DNA of 42,204 bases from Oscillospiraceae bacterium (GCA_021769725.1 JAETSI010000023.1:1-42204), one strand, 5' to 3'. Positions 7,894 to 17,219 are shown, numbered from the stretch's first letter. Notes: generated from the sequence alone by a model not told the origin. A program made the numbers and translations.

Positions 7894-10089
7894 ATGGCAA
7901 TTAAAGTAAATGAGAAGAATAGATTTTTTCAGCTGATCACTAAAAACACTGAATATCAGATAAAGGCGGATAAGTTCGGTGTTTTAAAACACATCTGGTA
8001 TGGGGAACGAACCGATTTTGATATGGAGTATCTCCAAAATTATCCGGATGTAGGCTTTTCCGGCAATATTTACGAGGCTGGAAACTGCCGCACATATTCT
8101 CTGGATACAATGCCGCAGGAATATTCCTGTCAAGGCATCGGAGATTTCCGCATATCAGCAGTTGGAATCACGCATACAGACGGGAGCGGTGCAATTGATT
8201 TGCGTTATAAGGGTTATCGTATAACAAAAGGTAAATATTCCATTCCGGGACTACCTGCTGTTTATGCAGATGAAAATGAAGCAGATACTCTTGAAATCGA
8301 CCTGAAAGATACAGCAAGCGATATTTGCGTAACGCTTAAATATGCCGTTCTGGAAAGCCTTGATATGATCACAAGAAGTGCTGTAATATGCAACAAAGGA
8401 ACGACAGCTGCAACGCTTACAAAAGCGGCAAGTTTGTGTCTTGATATTCCTTATGGCAATTGGGAATGGATTCATTTTCACGGCAGACACACAATGGAAC
8501 GATTACCCGAACGAGCACCGCTTATCCATGGTATTCAGGAATGCTCCAGTACAAGAGGCGCATCAAGTCATCAACAGAATCCTGCCGTGCTTATTTGTGA
8601 ACCCGATTGTACTGAAACAAATGGAAATTGTATCGGTGTACTTCTTATGTACAGCGGGAGCTTTCAGACGCAGATAGAGCTTGATCAGATAAATCAGATT
8701 CGTATGGTCATGGGGATAAATCCTGAGCTTTTCCGTTGGAAACTGAATCCGGGAGAAGCATTCTATACGCCCGAAGCAGTTATGTCTTACAGCACTACTG
8801 GTATGGAAACGCTGTCTCACAATTTCCATAAAACAATCCGCCATTATGTTTGCAGAGGGAAATACAAGCTTGCAGAACGTCCTGTTCTGATAAACAATTG
8901 GGAAGCAACCTATTTTGATTTTGATTCTGATAAAATTTTTCGTATCGCACAGCAGGCAGCTGAGCTTGGAGTGGATATGCTTGTTCTTGATGACGGCTGG
9001 TTTGGCAAGCGCAATGATGATTGTTCCGGTTTAGGTGACTGGTTTGTCAATGAAAAAAAGCTGCAGGGCGGTCTTGGTAGTCTTACGCAAAAAATCACTG
9101 CACTTGGTATGAAATTCGGAATCTGGTTTGAACCGGAAATGGTTTCCGAGGACAGTGATCTGTACCGTTTGCATCCGGATTGGGCGATACAGATTCCCGG
9201 AAGAAATCCCATGAGGAGCAGGTATCAGCTTTTTCTTGATATGTCAAGGCAGAAAGTTCAGGATTATCTGTATGATTCCATTGTCAAAATTCTGGACAGT
9301 GCTGATATTTCCTATATTAAATGGGATATGAACCGAAGCATCAGCGATTGGTATACCTCTACGCTCTCTTCAGATAGGCAGGGAGAAATGGCACACAGGT
9401 ATGTGCTAGGATTATATTCACTTCTTGAACGATTAACAACTTCATATCCGGACGTTCTTTTTGAAGGATGCAGCGGCGGCGGCGGACGTTTTGATGCAGG
9501 AATGCTTTATTACTGTCCGCAAATCTGGTGCAGTGACGATACGGACGCTTTTGAACGTACAAAAATTCAATACGGAACATCATTTTTCTATCCGATCTCC
9601 GCAGTAGGTTCTCATGTTTCAGCAGTACCCAATCATCAGACAGGTCGCATAACTCCCATTGAAACAAGAGCTGTTGCAGCAATGGCAGGCAGCTTTGGGT
9701 ATGAACTTGATTTGAATACTCTTTCTGATGATGAAAAACAGGCGATCAAATCACAGATCGTACGCTTCAAAAAATACGGCGATCTGATTCATAATGGTTT
9801 GTATTACCGTTTAAGCGATCCTATGACAGATGAATTTGCTGTATGGGAGTATGTTTCAGAGGACGGCAGTGAAGTTTTGGTGCATGGAATGATTTTCCGT
9901 ACTTCCCCTAATACCCTGCAAATCAGAATTCGCCTGCGTGGACTTTCTCCGATTGCAATGTATCGTCTTGAATCTGACGGAAGTCAATATACCGGAAAAA
10001 CTCTTATGAATGGCGGAATCCTTCTACCCAAAGCATGGGGAGATTATTGTCCCATAGAACTGCATTTCACACTTGTCGGAGGTGACTGA
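7894..10089 (+). CDS. Alpha-galactosidase, GH36
   Basis: This 731-residue cytoplasmic enzyme removes alpha-1,6-galactose from raffinose, stachyose or melibiose. It shows the GH36 layout: N-terminal beta domain, barrel with VLDDGWFG, nucleophile Asp478 in YIKWDMNR, acid/base Asp548 in the SDDTD motif, and a C-terminal beta domain. These positions equal those I recall for the Geobacillus enzyme AgaA. There is no signal peptide, so the oligosaccharide must be imported intact. The start at 7894 is 9 bases after AGAAGGGA; the ATG at 7885 overlaps the preceding stop and leaves no room for that site. Galactokinase follows after one base. Confidence 0.93.
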   Translation: MAIKVNEKNRFFQLITKNTEYQIKADKFGVLKHIWYGERTDFDMEYLQNYPDVGFSGNIYEAGNCRTYSLDTMPQEYSCQGIGDFRISAVGITHTDGSGAIDLRYKGYRITKGKYSIPGLPAVYADENEADTLEIDLKDTASDICVTLKYAVLESLDMITRSAVICNKGTTAATLTKAASLCLDIPYGNWEWIHFHGRHTMERLPERAPLIHGIQECSSTRGASSHQQNPAVLICEPDCTETNGNCIGVLLMYSGSFQTQIELDQINQIRMVMGINPELFRWKLNPGEAFYTPEAVMSYSTTGMETLSHNFHKTIRHYVCRGKYKLAERPVLINNWEATYFDFDSDKIFRIAQQAAELGVDMLVLDDGWFGKRNDDCSGLGDWFVNEKKLQGGLGSLTQKITALGMKFGIWFEPEMVSEDSDLYRLHPDWAIQIPGRNPMRSRYQLFLDMSRQKVQDYLYDSIVKILDSADISYIKWDMNRSISDWYTSTLSSDRQGEMAHRYVLGLYSLLERLTTSYPDVLFEGCSGGGGRFDAGMLYYCPQIWCSDDTDAFERTKIQYGTSFFYPISAVGSHVSAVPNHQTGRITPIETRAVAAMAGSFGYELDLNTLSDDEKQAIKSQIVRFKKYGDLIHNGLYYRLSDPMTDEFAVWEYVSEDGSEVLVHGMIFRTSPNTLQIRIRLRGLSPIAMYRLESDGSQYTGKTLMNGGILLPKAWGDYCPIELHFTLVGGD

Positions 10090-10090
10090 T

Positions 10091-11374
10091 ATGAATAAAG
10101 AAACAATGGTAAACAAGCTTTGCAGTGGAAACTTTGATTTTATATTAAAGACGCTTTATGGTGAATCTGCTGTGAAACGTCAAAGGAACAGATATATATC
10201 TGCAATTGAGAAATTTTCTGAAATTTTCCCTGAGCGTGACGATATAAAAATATATTCCGCACCGGGACGCACAGAAATTGGCGGCAATCACACTGACCAC
10301 CAGCATGGCTGTGTGCTTGCAGCAGCGGTTGATCTGGACGTCATTGCTGTGGTTGCGTTTCATAACGAAGGTGTCATTCGTTTAAAGTCAGCAGGGCATT
10401 CACCTAACCATGTAAATCTTAGTGATCTTTCTGTGCAGAAGAAAGAAATGGGCAGTTCATCGGCGCTGATTCGTGGGATTGCCTCCAGATTTCACGAAAT
10501 GGGAGTCCAAATTTCCGGTTTTGACGCATACACTACCTCAGACGTTTTAAGCGGAAGTGGATTATCTTCGTCAGCGGCATTTGAAGTTCTGATCGGTACA
10601 ATTATTGACAGCCATTACAATCATGGGAAAGCTGGTGCTGTTGAGATTGCAAAAATCGGTCAATATGCAGAAAATGTGTACTTCGGCAAAAAAAGCGGTC
10701 TTATGGATCAAATGGTAAGCTCTGTGGGCGGTCTGGTTTCCATTGATTTTCATGATACTGAAAATCCTGCCATAAAAAGCTTTCCCCATGACTTTGAAAA
10801 ATCCGGTTACTGCCTGTGTGTTACTGACACAAAGGGCAGTCATGCCAATCTGACTGACGATTATGTTTCAGTGCGCTCTGAAATGGAAAGTATTGCGGAA
10901 CAGTTTGGAAAAGCCATTCTGAGAGATGTGGATGAAAACGAGTTTTACAGAGCAATTCCGCAGCTTAGAGAAAAATGCTCCGACCGTGCAGTCATGAGAG
11001 CCGCACACTTCTTTGCGGAAAACAGACGTGCACTACTGGAGGCAGACGCACTATCAGAGGAAAATATGAATTGTTTCCTTGAACTTGTCAGACAGTCGGG
11101 AGAGTCATCAGCAACTCTTTTGCAAAATCTGTACTCCTGTTCAAATCCGACTGAGCAGGCAATTTCTATTGGCATTATGTTAAGCAAAAGTATTCTTGGA
11201 AGAAATGGTGCTGTCAGGGTACACGGCGGAGGCTTTGCAGGAACAATTCAGGCATTTGTGCCTGCGGAAAAAGTAAATGAATATTCACAGGAAATGAACC
11301 GTATTTTTGGTGACGGAAGCTGTTATATTCTGAGGATTCGTCCTGTGGGCGGTATAGAAATCACGGAGGGATAA
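10091..11374 (+). CDS. galK: Galactokinase
   Basis: The enzyme phosphorylates galactose at C1 with ATP, the first Leloir step. The 427-residue GHMP kinase has the galactokinase signature GRTEIGGNHTDHQHG (59-73), the ATP loop LSGSGLSSSAA (from about 153) and the C-terminal VHGGGFAGTIQAF motif. The start is set by GGAGGTGA five bases upstream; an in-frame TTG 18 bases earlier lies inside the alpha-galactosidase gene. It follows the alpha-galactosidase by one base and precedes galE by two, so translation is likely coupled and released galactose is phosphorylated at once. Confidence 0.95.
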   Translation: MNKETMVNKLCSGNFDFILKTLYGESAVKRQRNRYISAIEKFSEIFPERDDIKIYSAPGRTEIGGNHTDHQHGCVLAAAVDLDVIAVVAFHNEGVIRLKSAGHSPNHVNLSDLSVQKKEMGSSSALIRGIASRFHEMGVQISGFDAYTTSDVLSGSGLSSSAAFEVLIGTIIDSHYNHGKAGAVEIAKIGQYAENVYFGKKSGLMDQMVSSVGGLVSIDFHDTENPAIKSFPHDFEKSGYCLCVTDTKGSHANLTDDYVSVRSEMESIAEQFGKAILRDVDENEFYRAIPQLREKCSDRAVMRAAHFFAENRRALLEADALSEENMNCFLELVRQSGESSATLLQNLYSCSNPTEQAISIGIMLSKSILGRNGAVRVHGGGFAGTIQAFVPAEKVNEYSQEMNRIFGDGSCYILRIRPVGGIEITEG

Positions 11375-11376
11375 CG

Positions 11377-12366
11377 ATGCGTATTTTAGTTTTAGGCGGT
11401 GCAGGTTATATCGGTTCTCATACTGCACTGGAACTTGTAAAAGCAGGACATGATGTAATTATTGCGGATAATCTCGTCACAGGATACCGCAGTGCAGTCC
11501 CGAAAACAGCAAAGTTTTATGAAGGAGATATCCGGGACGCTGACTTTTTGGACGAACTGTTCAGTTCAGAGAAAATCGATGCAGTGATTCATTTTGCAGC
11601 ATTTTCTCTGGTAGGCGAAAGCGTCACCAATCCTCTGAAATATTATGACAACAATCTCTGCGGCACAAAGGTGCTGCTGGAAGCTATGGTGCGCAATGGT
11701 ATTGATAAAATTGTATTTTCCTCCACAGCGGCAACCTATGGCGAACCTGAGAACATTCCGATTCTGGAAAGCGACAGAACTTGTCCCACAAATCCATACG
11801 GTGAGACAAAGCTTGCAATGGAGAAGATGTTCCAATGGACGGCAAAAGCACACGGACTGCGTTATGTTTCTCTGCGATATTTCAATGCCTGCGGTGCAGA
11901 TGAAAGCCGTTCAATCGGCGAAGCACATAATCCGGAGAGCCATTTGATTCCCTTGATTTTGCAGGTGCCCAACGGCAAGCGAGAGGCAATCTCCATTTAT
12001 GGCACGGATTATGATACCCCTGACGGAACTTGCATCCGTGATTATATTCACGTTACCGATCTGGCACAGGCGCATATTCTTGCGGTTCAGTATCTGATAA
12101 ACGGCGGAGAAAGCGATATTTTCAATCTGGGAAATGGTGTCGGCTATTCCGTCAGGGAAGTCATTGAAACAGCAAGAGCTGTTACCGGACATTCTATTCC
12201 AGCAATAGAGATTGAGCGGCGTGCCGGCGATCCTGCAAGACTGGTTGCTTCCAGTGAAAAGGCAAGGAAGATTTTTGGATGGAATCCAGTTCATGACAGT
12301 CTGGAAGAAATCATTGCAAGTGCATGGAACTGGCACAAGGATCATCCCAACGGATATGAAGAATAG
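11377..12366 (+). CDS. galE: UDP-glucose 4-epimerase
   Basis: This enzyme interconverts UDP-galactose and UDP-glucose using bound NAD. The 329-residue extended SDR protein has the Rossmann motif GGAGYIG (7-13), a Ser at about 116 and the catalytic pair Tyr141/Lys145 in NPYGETK. The length is typical. It is read in the order galK, galE, galT, and regenerates UDP-glucose for GalT. Confidence 0.96.
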   Translation: MRILVLGGAGYIGSHTALELVKAGHDVIIADNLVTGYRSAVPKTAKFYEGDIRDADFLDELFSSEKIDAVIHFAAFSLVGESVTNPLKYYDNNLCGTKVLLEAMVRNGIDKIVFSSTAATYGEPENIPILESDRTCPTNPYGETKLAMEKMFQWTAKAHGLRYVSLRYFNACGADESRSIGEAHNPESHLIPLILQVPNGKREAISIYGTDYDTPDGTCIRDYIHVTDLAQAHILAVQYLINGGESDIFNLGNGVGYSVREVIETARAVTGHSIPAIEIERRAGDPARLVASSEKARKIFGWNPVHDSLEEIIASAWNWHKDHPNGYEE

Positions 12367-12378
12367 GAAGCGAAGCAT

Positions 12379-13881
12379 ATGATTTATGAGGATATTCAGA
12401 GGTTGATAAGCTATGCCTTAAAAAATGAATTGATTGCTTCGGAAGATATTTACGTAATTCGCAATCAATTGATGGAGATCTTTCAACTGACTGACTGGCA
12501 AGAATCAGAAACAAAATGTAAAAATACAGTGATTGACGAGATACTTTGTCCGCTGGTTGATTATGCCTGTTCACACAATATCATTTCTGACACAACTGCC
12601 TCCCGTGACCTGTTTGACACAAAGCTCATGGGAGTTCTCACACCAATGCCGAGGGAGGTAACAGCTGAATTTCGTCGGCGTTATGCAAAATCTCCGGAAA
12701 CAGCCACGGACTGGTATTTTAATTTCAGCCAAAAGGTAAATTATGTTCGTCATGGCAGAATTACCAAGGATTTGAAGTGGACTTACAAATCCGATTATGG
12801 TACGCTGGATATTACCATAAACCGTTCCAAACCAGAGAAAGACCCGAAGGATATAGCAGCTGCAAGAGCAGTACAGGCATTGTCTTATCCAAAATGTCAG
12901 CTTTGTCCAGAAAACGCAGGCTTTGCAGGAAATTTAAATCATCCGGCAAGACAAAATCTGCGCCCGATTCCCATGAACATTTTCGGTGAAAGCTGGCAGT
13001 TTCAGTATTCGCCCTATGGCTACTACAACGAGCATTGCATTGTATTCAATGAAAATCATACGGCAATGAAAATTGATGATACTGTCTTTGAAAAATTGTT
13101 TGACGTATTGGATTACCTTCCTCATTATTTTGTCGGCTCAAATGCAGACTTGCCTATTGTGGGCGGCTCAATTCTCAGTCATGAACATTTTCAGGGCGGA
13201 AGATACACCTTTGCAATGGAAAAAGCACAAATTGAAAAAAATTTTTGCATCCCACAGTTTTCAAATATACAGGCGGGTATTGTAAAATGGCCCATGTCTG
13301 TTATCCGGCTGAAATCCGAAAACAGAAGCAGTCTATCCACAGCATGTAGCTATATTCTGAAAAAATGGCGCACTTACAGTGATGAAAGTGCTGATATACT
13401 GGCGGAAACAAATGGAACACCGCATAACACAATCACGCCTATTGCACGCATGAACGGAAGTCATTATGAATGTGATCTGGTTTTGCGCAACAATCGTACA
13501 ACCGAAGAACGTCCGCTGGGATTGTTTCATCCGAATCCGTCTTTACATCATATCAAAAAGGAGAATATAGGTCTGATTGAAGTCATGGGATTGGCGGTAT
13601 TGCCGTCACGCCTTGCAAAAGAACTGGGTGCTGTAGAGGATGCTCTTCTGTCTGGAAAAGATCTCAACGAAAATCCGCAGACCGCTGCTCATGCTGAATG
13701 GGCAAAGAAAATATTACAGAATCATCTGGATTTCTCCGCAGAAAATGCTTCAGATATAATCCATGCAGAGGTTGGTAAAGTTTTTGAACAGGTTTTGCTT
13801 GATGCCGGAGTGTTTAAAAGAGATGAAGCAGGCAGACGAGCATTTAACAGATTTATAAACACACTGACAGATGGAGGATAA
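12379..13881 (+). CDS. galT: UDP-glucose-hexose-1-phosphate uridylyltransferase, Firmicutes-type
   Basis: The enzyme exchanges UMP between UDP-glucose and galactose-1-phosphate, giving glucose-1-phosphate. At 500 residues it belongs to the longer GalT family of low-GC Gram-positives, which differs from the short HPH type. The active-site region is GGSILSHEHFQGG, with His268 and His270. Start ATG is 8 bases after AGGAAG. Its product and that of sucrose phosphorylase are the same, so one phosphoglucomutase elsewhere would serve both branches. Confidence 0.94.
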   Translation: MIYEDIQRLISYALKNELIASEDIYVIRNQLMEIFQLTDWQESETKCKNTVIDEILCPLVDYACSHNIISDTTASRDLFDTKLMGVLTPMPREVTAEFRRRYAKSPETATDWYFNFSQKVNYVRHGRITKDLKWTYKSDYGTLDITINRSKPEKDPKDIAAARAVQALSYPKCQLCPENAGFAGNLNHPARQNLRPIPMNIFGESWQFQYSPYGYYNEHCIVFNENHTAMKIDDTVFEKLFDVLDYLPHYFVGSNADLPIVGGSILSHEHFQGGRYTFAMEKAQIEKNFCIPQFSNIQAGIVKWPMSVIRLKSENRSSLSTACSYILKKWRTYSDESADILAETNGTPHNTITPIARMNGSHYECDLVLRNNRTTEERPLGLFHPNPSLHHIKKENIGLIEVMGLAVLPSRLAKELGAVEDALLSGKDLNENPQTAAHAEWAKKILQNHLDFSAENASDIIHAEVGKVFEQVLLDAGVFKRDEAGRRAFNRFINTLTDGG

Positions 13882-13883
13882 AT

Positions 13884-14855
13884 ATGAAAAAGTTTGATGT
13901 TGTAGCATTAGGAGAACTGCTGATTGACTTTACCGAAAACGGAATAAGTGCACAGGGAAATCCTATTTTAGAAGCCAATCCCGGCGGTGCACCCTGCAAT
14001 GTCCTTGCTATGCTTAACAAGTTGGGAAAGAAAACCGCCTTTATCGGCAAGGTTGGCAATGACACATTTGGCAGACAGCTTGCAGAAGAAGTACAACAAA
14101 GTGGAACGGATATCACAAACCTGATTCTTGATGATACTGTGCACACTACACTTGCCTTTGTGTATACATTTCCGGACGGCGAACGTGAATTCAGCTTTTA
14201 CCGGAATCCCGGTGCAGATATGATGCTAAAAAAAGAAGAAGTGATGGAGGATATTATCAAAGAGGCAAAAATCTTTCACTTTGGGACATTGTCTTCTACT
14301 CATGAAAGCGTCCGTGCAGCTACCAGATATGCCATAGATATTGCCAAAGAAAGCGGTATCCTGATTTCCTTTGATCCGAATCTGAGAGAGCCGTTGTGGG
14401 ATTCTCTGGAGGATGCAAGGAAAGAAATAGAGTATGGATTATCAAAATGTGATATTCTGAAAATATCCGACAATGAGCTTGAATTTATGACTGGTACAAA
14501 GGACTATTCAAAGGGTGTCGAAATTCTCAAAGAACGATATGATATAAAAATTATTTTTGTTACTCTCGGTAAAGACGGCAGCTTTGCCTACTATAAGAAT
14601 TTAACGGCAGAACAGCCGACTTTTTCTGGAATTAAGGCAATTGAAAAAACAGGTGCCGGAGATACCTTTGAGGGCTGTGCACTGAATTATCTTCTGGAAC
14701 ATGACTTTGATTCGCTGAAGGAGGAAAATCTTTCAGAACTGCTCCTCTTTGCAAATGCTGGAGCATCATTGATTACAACACGGAAAGGGGCTTTAAAAGT
14801 GATGCCAGATAAGACTGAGATTGAAAATTTGATTCGAGATGGACGTAATTCATAA
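13884..14855 (+). CDS. Fructokinase, PfkB family
   Basis: This 323-residue sugar kinase has the PfkB features PGGAP (33-37) and KTGAGDTFEG with catalytic Asp260. As the last gene of the operon, after sucrose phosphorylase, it most likely phosphorylates the freed fructose to fructose-6-phosphate. GGAGG precedes the start, two bases after the galT stop, and a strong terminator follows. Other PfkB kinases (for example for 2-keto-3-deoxygluconate) are look-alikes; context decides. Confidence 0.9.
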   Translation: MKKFDVVALGELLIDFTENGISAQGNPILEANPGGAPCNVLAMLNKLGKKTAFIGKVGNDTFGRQLAEEVQQSGTDITNLILDDTVHTTLAFVYTFPDGEREFSFYRNPGADMMLKKEEVMEDIIKEAKIFHFGTLSSTHESVRAATRYAIDIAKESGILISFDPNLREPLWDSLEDARKEIEYGLSKCDILKISDNELEFMTGTKDYSKGVEILKERYDIKIIFVTLGKDGSFAYYKNLTAEQPTFSGIKAIEKTGAGDTFEGCALNYLLEHDFDSLKEENLSELLLFANAGASLITTRKGALKVMPDKTEIENLIRDGRNS

Positions 14856-14913
14856 GCCTAAATTTCAATCTATAATGTAAAAATATATAATTATTTGTGA
14901 TAAAAATAATCAT

Positions 14914-14964
14914 AAGAGCATAACAATTCAAGCTGTTTCGCTGAATCGTTATGCTCTTTTTTTG
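14914..14964 (+). terminator. Terminator of the raffinose/sucrose operon
   Basis: A 17-base stem begins AAGAGCATAAC and returns as GTTATGCTCTT with one mismatch, around the loop AGCTGTTTCGC. It is followed by seven T residues. Confidence 0.9.
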
Positions 14965-15042
14965 ATTTTGTTGTTCATATAAAGTTTTTGGATAGTCGAA
15001 TCTGTCTTAGTTCTTCTCTCTACTTTTTTAGTTTAGCAACAG

Positions 15043-15071
15043 TTGACTTAATCAGCATAATATGATATACT
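15043..15071 (+). promoter_or_regulatory. Promoter of the small lipoprotein gene
   Basis: TTGACT and TATACT are separated by exactly 17 bases. The transcript would have a leader of about 120 bases before the lipoprotein start; I see no recognised riboswitch in it. Confidence 0.75.
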
Positions 15072-15197
15072 AAAAGAAACAAAAGAAGAGAAACAAGCCA
15101 AAGGTGATTTCTTCGACTGCATTGCATGAAACCGTAGCGCTGACGAGATTGTCAATTACACATTTTAATAAATCAGTACGAAAGGAACTTTAATGTA

Positions 15198-15893
15198 ATG
15201 AAAAGAAAATTAACTGCTTTATTCATAGCTTTAGGATCAATGGTTTGCATGACAGCTTGTAGTAAAGATTCTGCTTCTAAATCGAATAAAAAAACAAATG
15301 AAAGCAATAATGTTTCAACTGAAATAGAGTTTGATGAAAACGCAGAGTTGAAGGATGTTGCCACGGAAATGACAGACTCCTTGTCAGAGGTGACAGCTTG
15401 TGATTCGTATTTAAAAACAATGTCAACCCCAGATGATGTTATGAAAGTAATTGAAGACTGGAGAAATCTTTCCGTTGATAAGACTTCACCAATATATGTG
15501 ATTTCATTGGATGAACAATCAATAGAAAGCTACATAAAAAGTGCTTCTGATGATAAATTTGATTTATCAGAGATGCCTGAAACTGTAAGAGAATATTTGA
15601 TATGCAAAATCGGAGATTCGATCGGTACAATGGTAAATGGAAAAGCAGGAGGTGTAAACGAAGTTGCGGCCTCTTCAATTGCCAGATTCTCTAAAACATT
15701 TATTCTTCAATCGAATATTGAAAACCAAATATGGATGATACCATGTAATAAAGAAACAGCTGTGTATATATCATTTACAAATACGGGAAACGGGGTTCTT
15801 ACCGTAACAGCTTCCTATGCAGCATATGATAATCAGATCTGCGATATGCTCTTGGAAAGCACCGGCTTTCATATAAAAAAATTGCAGTGGTAA
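15198..15893 (+). CDS. Uncharacterised lipoprotein
   Basis: This 231-residue protein has a lipoprotein signal peptide with MTAC (Cys21), a low-complexity Ser/Lys/Asn linker (about 22-40) and a globular domain rich in acidic residues. I do not recognise the family. It is a single-gene unit with its own promoter and terminator. AAAGGAA lies 11 bases before the ATG. The C-terminal half (around 165-225) alternates short beta-like stretches, suggesting a small beta-rich fold. A surface role is inferred from the lipobox only. Confidence 0.75.
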   Translation: MKRKLTALFIALGSMVCMTACSKDSASKSNKKTNESNNVSTEIEFDENAELKDVATEMTDSLSEVTACDSYLKTMSTPDDVMKVIEDWRNLSVDKTSPIYVISLDEQSIESYIKSASDDKFDLSEMPETVREYLICKIGDSIGTMVNGKAGGVNEVAASSIARFSKTFILQSNIENQIWMIPCNKETAVYISFTNTGNGVLTVTASYAAYDNQICDMLLESTGFHIKKLQW

Positions 15894-15930
15894 ATCATGT
15901 TTAGCTGATACATACCCCAATGGCTCATGT

Positions 15931-15975
15931 TAAGGTAACACCGCACGAAGCATATCTGACGTCTTTGTATGTGAA
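15931..15975. repeat. Partial copy of repeat family B
   Basis: TAAGGTAACACCGCAC matches the tip of the element at 30974-31151 with few changes, and CATATCTGACGTCTTTGTATG nearby resembles a decayed core. The other tip is missing. Confidence 0.5.
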
Positions 15976-16018
15976 CCTCAGAATGCTTATTAATAAAATC
16001 TAATTCATCATAAATTTA

Positions 16019-16055
16019 AAAGGCTGTAAGCATTATTTACTTACAGCCTTTTTAT
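16019..16055 (+). terminator. Terminator after the lipoprotein gene
   Basis: AAGGCTGTAAG and CTTACAGCCTT form an 11-base perfect stem with a 9-base loop and a following T run. Confidence 0.88.
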
Positions 16056-16097
16056 TCTTCATCTTCTTTTTCAATTAAAACAAAAGTGACTAAAGAT

Positions 16098-16195
16098 TCA
16101 GAACCTGTCCACATAGAAAATCCCACACGTCTTTTCGGCAAATTTTGCTGATTGCTGCGTTGAAAAAATTCACCATACGCCTGTATATCCATAGA
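16098..16195. repeat. Decayed copy of repeat family A
   Basis: Four blocks match other copies in the same order: CAGAACCTGT (tip), CACGTCTTTTCGGCAAATTT, TGCTGCGTTGAAAAA (compare CTTACTGCGTCAAAAA at 3-18) and CCATACGCCTGTATATCC (compare the core at 27-40). The far tip is not recognisable. A 47-codon minus-strand frame falls on top of it and is judged accidental. Confidence 0.65.
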
Positions 16196-16231
16196 AAATA
16201 AAAATTTTTTAAGCGGATCAATATAATAGTG

Positions 16232-16260
16232 TAGACAAATTCACGATTATATGTTATAAT
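16232..16260 (+). promoter_or_regulatory. Promoter of the dCMP deaminase gene
   Basis: TAGACA and a perfect TATAAT are separated by 17 bases, 32 bases upstream of the start codon. Confidence 0.75.
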
Positions 16261-16292
16261 TATAAAAAATCCGGAACAGGAGGAAATAATTA

Positions 16293-16775
16293 ATGAAAAG
16301 AAGCGACTATATAGGCTGGGATGAATATTTTATGGGAATAGCTATGCTTTCAGCTGAGAGAAGCAAGGATAATTCAACTCAGGTAGGAGCTTGTATCGTC
16401 AACCGTGACAACAAGATTGTATCTGTAGGATATAACGGTATGCCGACGGGATGCAGAGACGATGATATGCCTTGGGAAAGAGAAGGGGAGACAGTTCTTG
16501 ATACTAAGTACCCTTTCGTCTGCCATGCTGAACTTAATGCCATTCTCAACAGTAATATCGGAAATCTTGGGGGATGTACAGTTTATGTTACTCTTTTTCC
16601 GTGCAACGAATGTGCAAAAGCGATCATCCAGTCAGGAATAAAAAGGGTAGTTTATTACAGCAATAAGTATTCCGATTCAGACAGTACTGCGGCAGCTTGT
16701 ATGCTCTTTGAACGCTGCGGCGTTGAGACGACAGCATATAAGCCGAGCGGAAAGAATATCACGCTTTCGCTTTGA
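16293..16775 (+). CDS. dCMP deaminase (ComEB-like)
   Basis: The enzyme converts dCMP to dUMP and so feeds dTMP synthesis. The 160-residue protein has the zinc deaminase motifs HAE (His78, Glu80) and PCNEC (Cys104, Cys107), and the insertion between them characteristic of dCMP rather than cytidine deaminases. AGGAGG precedes the ATG and the gene has its own promoter. It is convergent with the small gene that follows and ends one base before that gene's stop codon. Confidence 0.92.
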   Translation: MKRSDYIGWDEYFMGIAMLSAERSKDNSTQVGACIVNRDNKIVSVGYNGMPTGCRDDDMPWEREGETVLDTKYPFVCHAELNAILNSNIGNLGGCTVYVTLFPCNECAKAIIQSGIKRVVYYSNKYSDSDSTAAACMLFERCGVETTAYKPSGKNITLSL

Positions 16776-16776
16776 G

Positions 16777-16944
16777 TCAGCCAAAACGGATTTTCTTTCC
16801 GAGTTTTGAAATCGAAGCGGTTATTTCGTCAGCGCAGTCGATGAAATCCGCCGGCGGAGGCAGTGAGATCCTGTATTTTTCTCCGAAGACCCCGGCATAG
16901 CTGAGTATTGCGGCAATGACAAGCAGTTTTATGATCTTTTTCAA
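16777..16944 (-). CDS. Small membrane or secreted protein, TTG start
   Basis: The 55-residue protein begins KKIIKLLVIAAILSYAGV, one hydrophobic segment that could be a membrane anchor or signal peptide, followed by a Pro-rich turn (LPPPADF) and a short acidic/basic tail. The TTG start is chosen because GGGAGGA lies six bases upstream on the minus strand; the longer frame to ATG at 16986 has no such site. I do not recognise a family. The small size, good ribosome site and tight convergence with the deaminase gene make it a likely real but uncharacterised gene. Confidence 0.65.
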   Translation of the reverse strand: MKKIIKLLVIAAILSYAGVFGEKYRISLPPPADFIDCADEITASISKLGKKIRFG

Positions 16945-16998
16945 GCGTATTCCTCCCGTAATAGAAACTGTCTTTATTATTTCCAATAAAAGCCAGAT

Positions 16999-17157
16999 AT
17001 ACTCACATCTATTCTAAAATGCAATAAAGATTGCAGGCAGAAATTTCGTATGTCAAGGCGGACGACGAAAGCATACTGTTGTATGGTGAGGAGGACAACG
17101 CAGACAGACGGAATTTCTGCTTGCAAGACTGTTGTATTTTAGAATAGATGTGAGTAT
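16999..17157. repeat. 159-bp palindromic element with 22-base inverted ends
   Basis: Twenty-two bases at each end (16999-17020 and 17136-17157; ACTCACATCTATTCTAAAAT within them) are exact inverted repeats. The inside has a second inverted layer around CAGAAATTTC / GAATTTCTG and the core GCATACTGTTGTATG at 17071-17085. It has no coding frame and looks like a miniature inverted-repeat element. It sits between the small membrane protein gene and the ackA terminator. Confidence 0.85.
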
Positions 17158-17165
17158 AATACACA

Positions 17166-17198
17166 GAAAAAGATCCCTTCCGTTTCCGGATGGGATCT
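17166..17198 (-). terminator. Terminator of ackA
   Basis: On the minus strand AGATCCCATCCG pairs with CGGAAGGGATCT (one mismatch), followed by TTTTTCTGT. It lies about 20 bases after the ackA stop. Confidence 0.85.
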
Positions 17199-17219
17199 GA
17201 CAGGAATTATGGATAATTT

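Noticed and set aside
16056..16196. A 47-codon minus-strand open frame (begins MDIQAYGEFF) ending near 16056
   Set aside because: It falls on a decayed family A repeat and has no ribosome binding site; the frame is best explained by chance.
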